From positions 1 to 22,260 of the IMG/VR virus record IMGVR_UViG_3300035660_000003: 22,260 nucleotides of DNA. One strand, written 5' to 3'. Made by a program: the position numbers and the translations under genes. Source of the stretch: a virus. The notes beneath the pieces were generated by a model. The model had not been told where the DNA came from and did not search any database. It worked only from the letters and a program-made list of their open reading frames with translations. Shown one piece after another: positions 13,427-19,923 of the stretch; position 1 is the first letter of the stretch; each line of letters starts with the position of its first letter.

Positions 13427-14026
13427 TTAAGCCTTCTGCTTTGGAACTAAAAAGTGACTACTTTTGCCCTGAGAGACATATTGTCCACCAAGTTCATTTC
13501 TGATTAATGAAGCAATTTTGGCGAAATTCTCTGCACCTAGAAACTGTTTCGGTGAAATCTTTATGTATTGAGCAGATGATTGTTCATCGAAATTCAACAT
13601 GTTAGACGATTCGCCCAATTTTAATTTGACCTCTGCAAGACGAGCCGATACTTCTGGAACTTTTGCTTCAACTGGTTTTTCAGGTGTTGGGACTCCAGTA
13701 TGCACTACATTTGCAACTGGTGGAACTTGAGGTTTAAGTTGAGTCGTAGCATTTTCAAATATTGCAAGTTGTCTGCCTATCTTTTCATTAATTTCCTTGA
13801 GTTCCTTAGAAATATACATCAAAGTTATTTCTGCTGGCGGAATTTTAAGAACTTCTTTCTTTTCATCTGATTCGGGTTTCTTTAAATCTTCTTCAGAAAC
13901 AAATGACCTTTTTACCTTTTCCTTTTCAGGTTCTTCTTTCTTCTTTTCGAGAATGGGAACTTCTTCCTTTTTCTCTTCAGAAACAGGTATTGAAGCCTCT
14001 TCGGGTTTCTTCTCTGGTTCAGACAT
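13427..14026 (-). CDS. charged-linker protein with a compact C-terminal domain
   Basis: The 199-residue product has three parts. The N-terminal 65 residues are low-complexity E/K/P (KKPEEASIPVSEEKKEEVP and similar), probably disordered. A short coiled-coil helix follows (ITLMYISKELKEINEKIGRQLAIFE, about 68-92), then a proline/valine linker. The last 45 residues form a compact unit: KISPKQFLGAENFAKIASLIRNELGGQYVSQGKSSHFLVP, strand-helix-strand with an LGG-x-YVSxGKxSHF signature that I have no name for. It could bind DNA or another virion protein. It heads an operon from the promoter at 14061, with GTGATTAAAT before the ATG. Confidence 0.58.
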   Translation of the reverse strand: MSEPEKKPEEASIPVSEEKKEEVPILEKKKEEPEKEKVKRSFVSEEDLKKPESDEKKEVLKIPPAEITLMYISKELKEINEKIGRQLAIFENATTQLKPQVPPVANVVHTGVPTPEKPVEAKVPEVSARLAEVKLKLGESSNMLNFDEQSSAQYIKISPKQFLGAENFAKIASLIRNELGGQYVSQGKSSHFLVPKQKA

Positions 14027-14060
14027 ATTTAATCACATAACAGAAAGTGTAGAGACAGAC

Positions 14061-14076
14061 TTATAAAGGTTGCGGT
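14061..14076 (-). promoter_or_regulatory. promoter of the gene at 14026
   Basis: The minus strand reads ACCGCAACCTTTATAAG, nearly identical to the replication-operon promoter at 5631-5648. The TATA box CTTTATAA is at 14061-14068, with a predicted start near 14038. The element touches the stop codon of the short zinc gene upstream. Confidence 0.58.
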
Positions 14077-14231
14077 TAAAACTCGTAGAATTCACAGACT
14101 TCCCACCACGTAATCACACGTTTCGCTTTAGGACAATATTTTGGGAATGACCCGTGGATTTGCTTATCTTGCGAATTATAGTCTGGACAGTTTTTGCAAG
14201 TTCGACATTGATGACTAGGAATCAAAATCAC
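14076..14231 (-). CDS. short zinc-finger protein (51 aa)
   Basis: This frame fills the gap between the gene at 14232 and the promoter at 14061. It encodes a cysteine-rich product with C9, C12, C15, C31 and C46 plus H7 (HQCRTCKNCPDYNS and KYCPKAKR), enough for one zinc knuckle. It begins at GTG immediately after the TAG of the upstream gene and in the same frame. Translation is therefore either coupled to termination or reached by readthrough. The GGTGAT at the junction overlaps the start rather than preceding it. Family unknown. Confidence 0.5.
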   Translation of the reverse strand: MILIPSHQCRTCKNCPDYNSQDKQIHGSFPKYCPKAKRVITWWEVCEFYEF

Positions 14232-14534
14232 CTACGATTTGCAGTAAGTGATTATAAGCATCTTGTGTTTTTTAGACCATTTCGGATAAAATTCACCAGT
14301 AACAATTCTGGATATAAAAACACAACGAATTCTAGCACAATGATTTGATATTCCAAAAATTAAATAACCATCATCCATTGGTTGAAATCCGATTCTTTTA
14401 TTATCTGTATCGTGAAAAATTTTTACTTTTTTACCTTTAAAATATTTCTCATAAAGAGGGATAGAAATAGTTAGAGTTCCATTTTTTTTAATCCGAATAA
14501 AGTTTGTCGGTGGTTTGATTTCTATGAAAGGCAT
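14232..14534 (-). CDS. small beta-rich unknown protein
   Basis: The 100-residue product is mostly beta-strand. F-I-R-I-K-K-N-G-T-L-T-I-S-I-P (12-26) resembles the start of AbrB/SpoVT-like or other swapped-hairpin DNA-binding domains. It continues with VKIFHDTDNKRIGFQPMDDGYLIFG (38-62) and ends with a strand around KWSKKHKMLIITY. A transcription-factor-like or small structural role is possible; similarity is not strong enough to name. It overlaps the end of the metallophosphoesterase gene by 13 bases and ends with TAG. Confidence 0.55.
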   Translation of the reverse strand: MPFIEIKPPTNFIRIKKNGTLTISIPLYEKYFKGKKVKIFHDTDNKRIGFQPMDDGYLIFGISNHCARIRCVFISRIVTGEFYPKWSKKHKMLIITYCKS

Positions 14535-15526
14535 TTCTCTTCAACGCTTACGAGTTTCTCTGGAACTTTTGGATTGAATCCTATATTTGTGACACACAGT
14601 CTATGAACTTTCATGTATTCGTCTTTGGTGAATCCGAAAGGATAACTTCCGCCCCAGAATTGTAGTCGTCCATATTCATCCATCAACATCATTGCTCCGC
14701 CGAGACTTGGTTGAAACTTAAAGAAGTATTTAATCGTTGCTTTATATGGTGTGTGAGCGAGCCAACATGGAAGTTGATAAGCGTGTTTTCCACTATGGTC
14801 AACATGAAGTGTATGATGTAAATGAGCACGAATAATAGCATCTATTGGTAATGTGGTGTGACTGGCTTCGGATTCTAATGACCAATTTATGTCACGACTC
14901 AATAATGTGGCTGGATAAACCAAAGCAGTAGCGGCTTCATGTGCTATGAATAACCTTCGAGTTCTATCCATACCAGTTAATGCATCTTTTCCACCAAAAA
15001 GTTCAACATATGCTACATCTCTCATATACTTTGCCGTGATTCCAAGAGCCTTTAAACGTTCGACCAATTCTTCATGATGGTCGGCTTCTCCCTTACGACT
15101 TTCATGGTAAGGCGTTCCAGACCAGACTAAGAATATTGGTTTCTTATCGCAACCTTCCCAGACCTCTTGAAGTAATACTGTTGCCATCTTTACTTGGTCA
15201 CTTTTATCAATAACACTTATGAATGCTCCTGCTTCTGCTGGATTCGAACCAGCAATTGCATCACCGACAATGAGTATATATTGAACGGCATATTTCTTGA
15301 AAAGTTCAATGTTTCGTTTCCATAAAATTCTAAGATATTTCTGAATCTTATTGGGTTTGATTATTGTTTCTTCTTTGGTTTCAAACTCTTCTGGACAAAT
15401 ACCTCTTGAAGCTCCACAATGCATATCTGGCAGAAATCCGACTCTGATTGGAAAGATACTCGTAATAACCAAATCGTCTCCTTCAATAGTCATTATTTCT
15501 TTATCTAATTTGGGTTTCTTAACCAT
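14522..15526 (-). CDS. calcineurin-like metallophosphoesterase (Mre11/SbcD-like)
   Basis: The 334-residue product shows the metallophosphoesterase motifs in order: D-x-H in GFLPDMHCG (D34, H36 from the ATG at 15526), GD in YILIVGDAIAGSNP (88-89), a variant GNHD position in SGTPYHES (about 136-143), H in FIAHEA (about 195), and the closing AHLHHT (about 235). The usual N of GNH is replaced by TPYHE, so activity may differ from Mre11. Members act on DNA ends, nucleotides or phosphoesters. The ATG at 15526 with AGTGAT upstream is preferred over the GTG three codons earlier. Its promoter is flanked by the first palindrome at 15593. It may process DNA ends in replication or packaging. Confidence 0.75.
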   Translation of the reverse strand: MVKKPKLDKEIMTIEGDDLVITSIFPIRVGFLPDMHCGASRGICPEEFETKEETIIKPNKIQKYLRILWKRNIELFKKYAVQYILIVGDAIAGSNPAEAGAFISVIDKSDQVKMATVLLQEVWEGCDKKPIFLVWSGTPYHESRKGEADHHEELVERLKALGITAKYMRDVAYVELFGGKDALTGMDRTRRLFIAHEAATALVYPATLLSRDINWSLESEASHTTLPIDAIIRAHLHHTLHVDHSGKHAYQLPCWLAHTPYKATIKYFFKFQPSLGGAMMLMDEYGRLQFWGGSYPFGFTKDEYMKVHRLCVTNIGFNPKVPEKLVSVEEKCLS

Positions 15527-15560
15527 TCTAATCACTTTGAATATTCTGTGGCATTCGTCC

Positions 15561-15575
15561 TATTTAAAGGTTTCG
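15561..15575 (-). promoter_or_regulatory. promoter of the metallophosphoesterase gene
   Basis: The minus strand reads GCGAAACCTTTAAATAGG. CGAAA is a textbook archaeal BRE and TTTAAATA (15561-15568) is the TATA box. The predicted start is near 15538. The palindrome at 15593-15608 ends about 18 bases upstream of the BRE. Confidence 0.62.
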
Positions 15576-15592
15576 CCTGACTTTTCCATTGT

Positions 15593-15608
15593 TTAATCAA
15601 TTGATTAA
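15593..15608. repeat. palindrome copy 1, TTAATCAATTGATTAA
   Basis: A perfect 16-bp palindrome, just upstream of the BRE/TATA of the metallophosphoesterase promoter. A candidate operator for a dimeric DNA-binding protein. Confidence 0.75.
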
Positions 15609-15635
15609 TCTTTGGGCAAACGCTCAGTTTCGTGC

Positions 15636-15651
15636 TTAATCAGTTGATTAA
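15636..15651. repeat. palindrome copy 2, TTAATCAGTTGATTAA
   Basis: The same palindrome with one central A-to-G change, 43 bases (about four helical turns) from copy 1. Confidence 0.72.
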
Positions 15652-15740
15652 TCTTTTCGACGGTTTTTCGTCACGAGTCTTCGTATGGATTTTATTGGAT
15701 TTGACATATGTTAAAAAATGGTCGAACAACTACTTCGAAC

Positions 15741-15756
15741 TTAATCAGTTGATTAA
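15741..15756. repeat. palindrome copy 3, TTAATCAGTTGATTAA
   Basis: Identical to copy 2 and exactly 105 bases (ten turns at 10.5) further on. The stretch between copies holds several TTCG-containing words but no convincing gene. Confidence 0.72.
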
Positions 15757-15865
15757 GTTTTTCGGTAGATTTCGTATTAGGCAAAATAATTAAACATCCA
15801 ATATTGGTAATAAAATGCCAAAAGATTCAACCGAAAGACTTATACGGACAAATTCGCTAGAATGT

Positions 15866-15881
15866 TTAATCAATTGATTAA
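15866..15881. repeat. palindrome copy 4, TTAATCAATTGATTAA
   Basis: Identical to copy 1 and 125 bases from copy 3. It lies 12 bases upstream of the TATA box of the small plus-strand gene at 15922. Confidence 0.75.
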
Positions 15882-15893
15882 TCCGACATAACA

Positions 15894-15901
15894 TTTAAAT
15901 A
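15894..15901 (+). promoter_or_regulatory. TATA box of the 37-residue gene
   Basis: TTTAAATA is centred 25 bases before the ATG at 15922, so the predicted transcript begins at or next to the start codon (leaderless). It is preceded by palindrome copy 4. Confidence 0.55.
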
Positions 15902-15921
15902 TGAGTCTGCCCACTTTAATC

Positions 15922-16035
15922 ATGGTGTTCTCAAACATGAATTATAACAAAACAATCAAAAATTCTGACTATATTACATCTGAAATGGTGTGGGTTTGGC
16001 TATTGATGGAAGGTCAACGAAGAAGACCGCTTTAA
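15922..16035 (+). CDS. short leaderless protein (37 aa) under the palindrome array
   Basis: The frame opens at the expected transcript start of the promoter at 15894 and runs 37 codons to a TAA, 2 bases from the convergent gene at 16038. The product has a hydrophilic N-terminus (NMNYNKTIKNSDYITSE), a short hydrophobic stretch (MVWVWLLM) and a basic end (EGQRRRPL). No Shine-Dalgarno site is needed if it is leaderless; an ATG at codon 6 has GGTG 9 bases before it. It could be a small regulator or membrane-associated peptide. The promoter context is the main evidence. Confidence 0.45.
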   Translation: MVFSNMNYNKTIKNSDYITSEMVWVWLLMEGQRRRPL

Positions 16036-16037
16036 TT

Positions 16038-16343
16038 TTAAAATAATTTTCTTTGAGTCACTTCGTCTTCAACGAGCATTTGACCGAGGCTTTTTGGTCT
16101 CAATTGTTTAATGTTTTCGATGATGCTCCATTCTGATGTTCCTTCGACAGGTTTAATCCATCCATTGATATTCATGATTCCCCAATACTTGTCCTTTGTT
16201 CTTGAGTCATTTCCAATTGCCTGATAATACGGAGTCATTTCAAATTCGAATTTGGTGGCAGATTTACGGTTATTTTGTTCTAGCCAATTTTTTAGTCCAC
16301 AAGCCAACTGCCAAGCCTTATAGTTACTGTTCAATTTTCTCAC
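16038..16343 (-). CDS. small protein, possible winged-helix DNA-binding protein
   Basis: The product is about 100 residues. Its pattern AWQLACGLKNWLEQNN, then TKFEFEMTPYYQAIGNDSRTKDKYWGIMNINGWIKP and TSEWSI, looks like helix, helix-turn-recognition helix and a beta wing (RTKDKYWGIMNINGWI, about 48-63), as in archaeal virus wHTH proteins. The start may be GTG (16343) or a TTG three codons later that has AGGTGAG at a suitable distance. It follows and overlaps the zinc-ribbon gene. It is the closest DNA-binding candidate to the palindrome array; whether it binds there is inference. Confidence 0.5.
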   Translation of the reverse strand: MRKLNSNYKAWQLACGLKNWLEQNNRKSATKFEFEMTPYYQAIGNDSRTKDKYWGIMNINGWIKPVEGTSEWSIIENIKQLRPKSLGQMLVEDEVTQRKLF

Positions 16344-16473
16344 CTGTCATAGTGAAACCACAATGATTGCATCGGTAACGTCTTTTTCTCCCTTGGAGTG
16401 TGCCTATGTATCCTAATTTCTGCATTCGTTCACTGCATTTGGAACATAATGGATTATCTAAATTTGGTTTCAT
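16324..16473 (-). CDS. short zinc-ribbon protein (49 aa)
   Basis: The product has a clean zinc ribbon: C10-SK-C13, a turn Q-K-L-G-Y-I-G, then R-Y-R-C35-NH-C38-G-F. This is the layout of the CPxCG...RYRCxxCG ribbons found in transposase helpers (InsA-like), transcription factors and virus regulators. The ATG has a model leader (AGTGATTAAA directly upstream) and a TATA box 34 bases before it. Its tail overlaps the start of the wHTH-like gene, so the two form a bicistron. A DNA- or RNA-binding regulator is likely; the exact target is unknown. Confidence 0.62.
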   Translation of the reverse strand: MKPNLDNPLCSKCSERMQKLGYIGTLQGRKRRYRCNHCGFTMTGEKIEQ

Positions 16474-16503
16474 TTTAATCACTAGAGAAGATACACACAC
16501 TCA

Positions 16504-16511
16504 TATTTAAA
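16504..16511 (-). promoter_or_regulatory. promoter of the zinc-ribbon / wHTH-like bicistron
   Basis: The minus strand reads CTTTAAATATGAG with the box centred about 34 bases before the ATG. The TTTAAATATGAG string is also used at 15894 on the plus strand. Confidence 0.55.
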
Positions 16512-16530
16512 GATTATGGTTTTGCCATCC

Positions 16531-16860
16531 TTTTTTAAAAAATTTTTGTGCGTGTGCAACATTTCAAATGAGCACGTTCGAACGAACGACAAGTAGAGTA
16601 GTCTCATTCGTTGCACTCACAGTAGAGACTCATTCGCACACAGAGACTCATGCACAGACTCATACACTCATACTCATTCATATATACAGCATAGCATAAC
16701 ACAGTCGCACAGCACAGCACAGACGAATTAAAAAGAACACATACACAATCACTAAAGTTCTACACGCACACGCAAACATCGCATAGCACACAACATAGCA
16801 CAGCACAGCCGACTACAATCACACCGCAAAGTTTAAATATCACAATCTCATAACAATAAT
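16531..16860. repeat. A+C-rich repetitive intergenic element with A-tract and palindrome
   Basis: This 392-base gap (16474-16865) has no convincing gene. It opens with a TTTTTTAAAAAATTTTT tract (16531-16547) and a CGTTCGAACG palindrome (16575-16584). From about 16600 the plus strand becomes poor in G and T and full of short imperfect repeats: GAGACTCAT/ACTCAT at 16605-16680, then CATAGCACA/CAGCACAG at 16685-16810. Such composition stands out against both neighbours. It could be a replication origin, a packaging start site, or an untranslated RNA. The last bases hold the zincin promoter. Confidence 0.6.
16824..16839 (+). promoter_or_regulatory. promoter of the zincin gene
   Basis: CACCGCAAAG leads into TTTAAATA (16832-16839), giving a predicted start about 4 bases before the ATG at 16866 and so a nearly leaderless mRNA. 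Confidence 0.58.
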
Positions 16861-16865
16861 AACAG

Positions 16866-17141
16866 ATGAAACCAATGCGACATCTCAAATTTAAATTTAT
16901 GTTACCTACAATATATGGCGGGATATTCTACCATCAAGAGAAGACCATATACATTTATGCCATAAATCTTCCCAAAGAGACTGAAGCAACCTTCGTTGAT
17001 GAGATTGAACAGTTAATCACTCATGAAGTGCTTCATGCCATTGTTTTAAAAGTTACAGGTTCAAGAACTGCTAATAAAATGGACAAAATATTCAAGAAAG
17101 TTTGGCATTGGGATGTAGAAGTATATAATCAACTCTATTAA
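16866..17141 (+). CDS. small HExxH zincin-like metalloprotein
   Basis: The 91-residue product carries a zincin helix, LITHEVLHAIVLK, with H53, E54 and H57 matching HExxH. It is preceded by two strands (IYGGIFYHQEKTIYIYAIN) and an acidic helix (VDEIEQL), the minimal layout of small gluzincin- or SprT-like domains. A third ligand may be among the C-terminal residues (KKVWHWDVEV). There is no signal peptide. Small zincins in viruses may process proteins or act in lysis, but the substrate cannot be read from sequence. The gene follows the A+C-rich element and has a near-leaderless promoter. Confidence 0.65.
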   Translation: MKPMRHLKFKFMLPTIYGGIFYHQEKTIYIYAINLPKETEATFVDEIEQLITHEVLHAIVLKVTGSRTANKMDKIFKKVWHWDVEVYNQLY

Positions 17142-17180
17142 AAGATGGAAAGAATTTTTGTTGAATTTGATTAGTTCCGA

Positions 17181-17618
17181 TTACGGACTTACTATTTCTA
17201 CGTCTATTGACCAGCCAGTTCCTTGACCGCTTGCTTCTTCACCTATGATGTCATCTGGTCCACCTGTTCGAGGTCTCCAACGATATAAACGACAACCAGT
17301 TATCGTTACACTTGTATTTGCGATTGGAACACCAGCATTAGTAATCAAACTACCTTTTAGAGTAAATTCCTCTTCACTCTGGAATAAGTCTAAGAGTAAA
17401 TCTTCCAGATAAGAGTCAGCATAGAACCATCTTGTCAAAGTGAATGTTACAGTCTTGCTTCCAGCACTATGTTTTCTAGTTCGAGACCCATAAACTGGTT
17501 CTGCTCCGCCTTCGTAGCCAAGGTCAATGTCTAATCCTTCACAAACGCCAATAGTATGGTCTCCGTTTGTATCGGTAATCACTATTACCAAATTCGTTGC
17601 TCGATATGGTCCACCCAT
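17181..17618 (-). CDS. tail tube protein
   Basis: The 145-residue product is an all-beta protein with an arrangement seen in tail tube proteins. Short N-terminal strands (ATNLVIVITD) are followed by GGAEPVYGSRTRKHSAGSKTVTFTLTRWFYADS (about 37-69), a short helix (YLEDLLLDLFQSEE), then FTLKGSLI and SVTITGCRLYRWRPRTG with a closing strand (WSIDVEIVS). The G-S-x(1-3)-R-K-H-x-x-G turn and FTLTRWFYAD are typical of tube subunits that stack into hexameric rings. It has its own promoter and a GAGATGAT Shine-Dalgarno. The tail-chaperone frameshift pair lies about 4 kb further on, which supports a long-tailed virion. Confidence 0.68.
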   Translation of the reverse strand: MGGPYRATNLVIVITDTNGDHTIGVCEGLDIDLGYEGGAEPVYGSRTRKHSAGSKTVTFTLTRWFYADSYLEDLLLDLFQSEEEFTLKGSLITNAGVPIANTSVTITGCRLYRWRPRTGGPDDIIGEEASGQGTGWSIDVEIVSP

Positions 17619-17665
17619 ATTTTATCATCTCTTCTTTTAGTGATTGGAAGAATAGCGTTTTTTAG

Positions 17666-17723
17666 TATTTAAGGTTATTCCTAAAGATTATCAATTTCTG
17701 TTAATCGCCATAAGATTTAAATA
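17666..17723. promoter_or_regulatory. divergent promoters: tail tube (-) and terminase operon (+)
   Basis: Minus strand: CTTAAATA at 17666-17673 for the tail tube gene, start predicted near 17643. Plus strand: TTTAAATA at 17716-17723, start predicted near 17749, for the terminase operon, whose first ATG (17766) has GGTGAG 8 bases upstream. Confidence 0.55.
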
Positions 17724-17765
17724 CTCTGGCTGTTGTTATTACATTATAACTATGGTGAGTCTTGA

Positions 17766-18224
17766 ATGGTAGTAGCTAGAATAATAAACTGGAAAGTTGG
17801 GGACAATGAAAAAATTATTTTAATGGTTCAAATCGAAATGGAAGGTCAACCCCCAGTAGATATTGAAGCAGAATTGCCATTGGAAGTAGCCAAAGAAATT
17901 GTTACGGAAATGCCCCCATCAGAAGCCACTAGAATCCACGAATTAATTGATTTAATTCACGCTAAAATCACGGAACGAATTTTAACAGTTGAAGCAATTG
18001 CTAAGGAACTTGAAGACCTCAAAACAGAAAATGAAGGTGCAGTTACGGCTCTAAAGGGTGCGACTAAATCATTGGAAATTAAAAAATGGGTTGGAATCAT
18101 CGGAGCTCTTACAACTCGTAAGCAGTTGGTCACGGAAAGAAGACATACTATTAGATTATTAATCAACGAAGAAGCCAATTTGCGAGTTCAACTAAGAGAA
18201 ATACAATTAGGAAAGCGGTCATAA
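17766..18224 (+). CDS. putative small terminase subunit or terminase partner
   Basis: The 152-residue product lies directly before the large terminase with one base between them, the usual site of the small subunit. Its N-terminal part (1-40) is beta-rich (ARIINWKVGDNEKIILMVQIEMEGQPPVDIEAELP). The rest is helical with a long amphipathic segment (LTVEAIAKELEDLKTENEGAVTALKGATKSLEIKKW) and a second helix (ERRHTIRLLINEEANLRVQLREIQLG). The usual N-terminal helix-turn-helix of small terminases is not obvious, so the assignment rests mainly on position. Confidence 0.45.
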   Translation: MVVARIINWKVGDNEKIILMVQIEMEGQPPVDIEAELPLEVAKEIVTEMPPSEATRIHELIDLIHAKITERILTVEAIAKELEDLKTENEGAVTALKGATKSLEIKKWVGIIGALTTRKQLVTERRHTIRLLINEEANLRVQLREIQLGKRS

Positions 18225-18225
18225 A

Positions 18226-19923
18226 ATGCCTAAAACACGTTCAGTTTACGACGAAGAATTAAAAATGATGGAAAAATTTAGAGGCAATCCGCAATTAACA
18301 AGAGAATATTCAGAATGGCGAAGAAAATGGCGGTTGGCAGGTCCAGTAAGATTTGCTCTCGAAGTCCTTCAAATAGACCCAAATACTGGAAATCATCTCG
18401 AACTTTCAGGAGACCAAATAGAATTTCTGGAAGATTTGGCTTCTGGAAGAGTTAGATTAGCAGTTATAGTGGCTGGTCGTGGTGCAGGTAAAACGTTTGT
18501 TTTGGCTGTTTATGTAATGTGGCGAGTTTTTACACATGAAAATTGGCATATTGCCTGTATGGGTGGTTCGAGTGAACAGTCTGATAAGATTCATGCATTT
18601 ATTACGGGATGGATTAATAATAGTGATGATTTGAAGAAATATAAGTTGAAACTCATTGAGAAGGAAGTCAAAAGTTTAGCCAATGGTTCTGCAACATTTC
18701 ATGCTTGCTCAGGCACATCAATTCGAGGTCCACATACTCACGATGTTATTATAGATGAAGAAGCCTCTGGTGAAGAGGCGGGCGGAACAAGATTCATCAG
18801 AGCGGCTATTTGGGAAGTTTCAACCAGTCCTGATATTCACATCATAAAGGCTTCAACTGCTCACTTTATTCATGGCGATTTCATTCAAACTTGGAATAAC
18901 GCTGAAAAACTTGGTTACAAACGTTATAGATGGGCGATAGTGAGACACACATCTGGAGAAAAAGACCCATATAAAATTTACACAGATATGAATCCCAAAA
19001 ACTGGTTGTCAAACCTTCCTTGGATGCCAGACAGAAATGTTCCAATTCTTAGAAGCGATAAATCAAATGATGAGTGGTTAGTCGAGGCTCTCGGCGGAAT
19101 AAGCATTTCATCAGGTCTAGTATTTAATCCAAACGATGTTGATTCATGTGTGTGCACATATTGTCCTGACCACGATTTACAATGCATACCATATAAAGAA
19201 GGATATTGTCCAATGGTTCAATCATTTCTTCAATTATGTGGTGTGCCTGAAGAAATGATTCCCGTATCCAATAGATTGGCATTGATGCAATTTGTTAAAG
19301 AAAGAATTATGGGAATAGATTGGGGCGAAGCATCTCCATGTGCTTATTCAGCCGTCGGCAGATTCCGAGATTTTATCTTTGTTTTAATTAGTCAGGAATT
19401 TGTTGGACAAACTGATTCGGAGAAAATCCATTTTGCTTCTGAATTAGCAAAAAATCTTCAAATTGAGATTATCCGTCCAGACCCAAGAGAATGGGCTTAC
19501 AATAATGCCTTGTCAAATTTGGGTTTTGCCGTTCATAAGCTATTCAATGTTGAAGGTGGAAAAGATAAAACTCAATATGTTTATACGGTTAAACGATATA
19601 TTGAACGTCATATGATTGTCATTCCATGTGCTTTTGAGGATTTAATTAGAAGTCTTAAACAATTGTCTTATGATGAACATGGAGTTATTCGCAAACAAGA
19701 CGACCATAGTTTTGATTCTCTTTTATACGCTATGAGTTATTATGGAGAAGTTGTTGGACATTCACCATTTTGGCGGGCAATGCAAAAACTGACTGATACA
19801 TATACTTATGAACTTACAGAAGATGATACTCAAACCAAAAAAGAAATAAAAACAAGTGAACAAGACCAAAGTGACCCATGGTCCAAAGTATGGGGCGGGT
19901 TCGATTTGTGGGGGAAAAAGTAA
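18226..19923 (+). CDS. terL: terminase large subunit (packaging ATPase-nuclease)
   Basis: The 565-residue product has both terminase domains. The ATPase shows Walker A AGRGAGKT (83-90), Walker B VIIDEE (174-179) and the coupling motif KASTAH (208-213). The RNase H-like nuclease carries its acidic residues in IMGIDWGEAS (D365), IRPDPRE (D419) and DDHSFDSLLYAMSYY (D492, D493, D497). Between them, at 308-338, lies a cysteine cluster (C308, C310, C313, C320, C328, C338) that could bind zinc or an Fe-S centre; most phage terminases lack one. It translocates DNA into proheads and cuts concatemers. The stop overlaps the ATG of a small membrane protein gene. Confidence 0.93.
   Translation: MPKTRSVYDEELKMMEKFRGNPQLTREYSEWRRKWRLAGPVRFALEVLQIDPNTGNHLELSGDQIEFLEDLASGRVRLAVIVAGRGAGKTFVLAVYVMWRVFTHENWHIACMGGSSEQSDKIHAFITGWINNSDDLKKYKLKLIEKEVKSLANGSATFHACSGTSIRGPHTHDVIIDEEASGEEAGGTRFIRAAIWEVSTSPDIHIIKASTAHFIHGDFIQTWNNAEKLGYKRYRWAIVRHTSGEKDPYKIYTDMNPKNWLSNLPWMPDRNVPILRSDKSNDEWLVEALGGISISSGLVFNPNDVDSCVCTYCPDHDLQCIPYKEGYCPMVQSFLQLCGVPEEMIPVSNRLALMQFVKERIMGIDWGEASPCAYSAVGRFRDFIFVLISQEFVGQTDSEKIHFASELAKNLQIEIIRPDPREWAYNNALSNLGFAVHKLFNVEGGKDKTQYVYTVKRYIERHMIVIPCAFEDLIRSLKQLSYDEHGVIRKQDDHSFDSLLYAMSYYGEVVGHSPFWRAMQKLTDTYTYELTEDDTQTKKEIKTSEQDQSDPWSKVWGGFDLWGKK

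Noticed and set aside
14231-14232. Pyrrolysine readthrough as the default reading of the TAG between the two in-frame genes
   Set aside because: TAG ends several other clear genes here (primase, capsid, tail-completion-like, Cas4-like), so it normally works as a stop. The idea is kept only as a test.
15814-15876. 20-codon frame (MPKDSTERLIRTNSLECLIN) ending inside palindrome copy 4
   Set aside because: A weak TATA-like ATAATTAAA lies at a leaderless distance, but there is no other support and it runs into the operator.
15593-15881. CRISPR array made of the repeated TTAATCARTTGATTAA units
   Set aside because: Spacing is irregular (43, 105, 125), the unit is a 16-bp palindrome, and one copy lies about 5.5 kb away at a promoter. 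No Cas genes are present; the Cas4-like nuclease stands alone.
16600-16860. Cysteine-rich repetitive peptide on the minus strand (MSLC-type repeats)
   Set aside because: It follows directly from the short DNA repeats, is only about 25 codons long, and has neither a Shine-Dalgarno site nor a promoter at a suitable distance.
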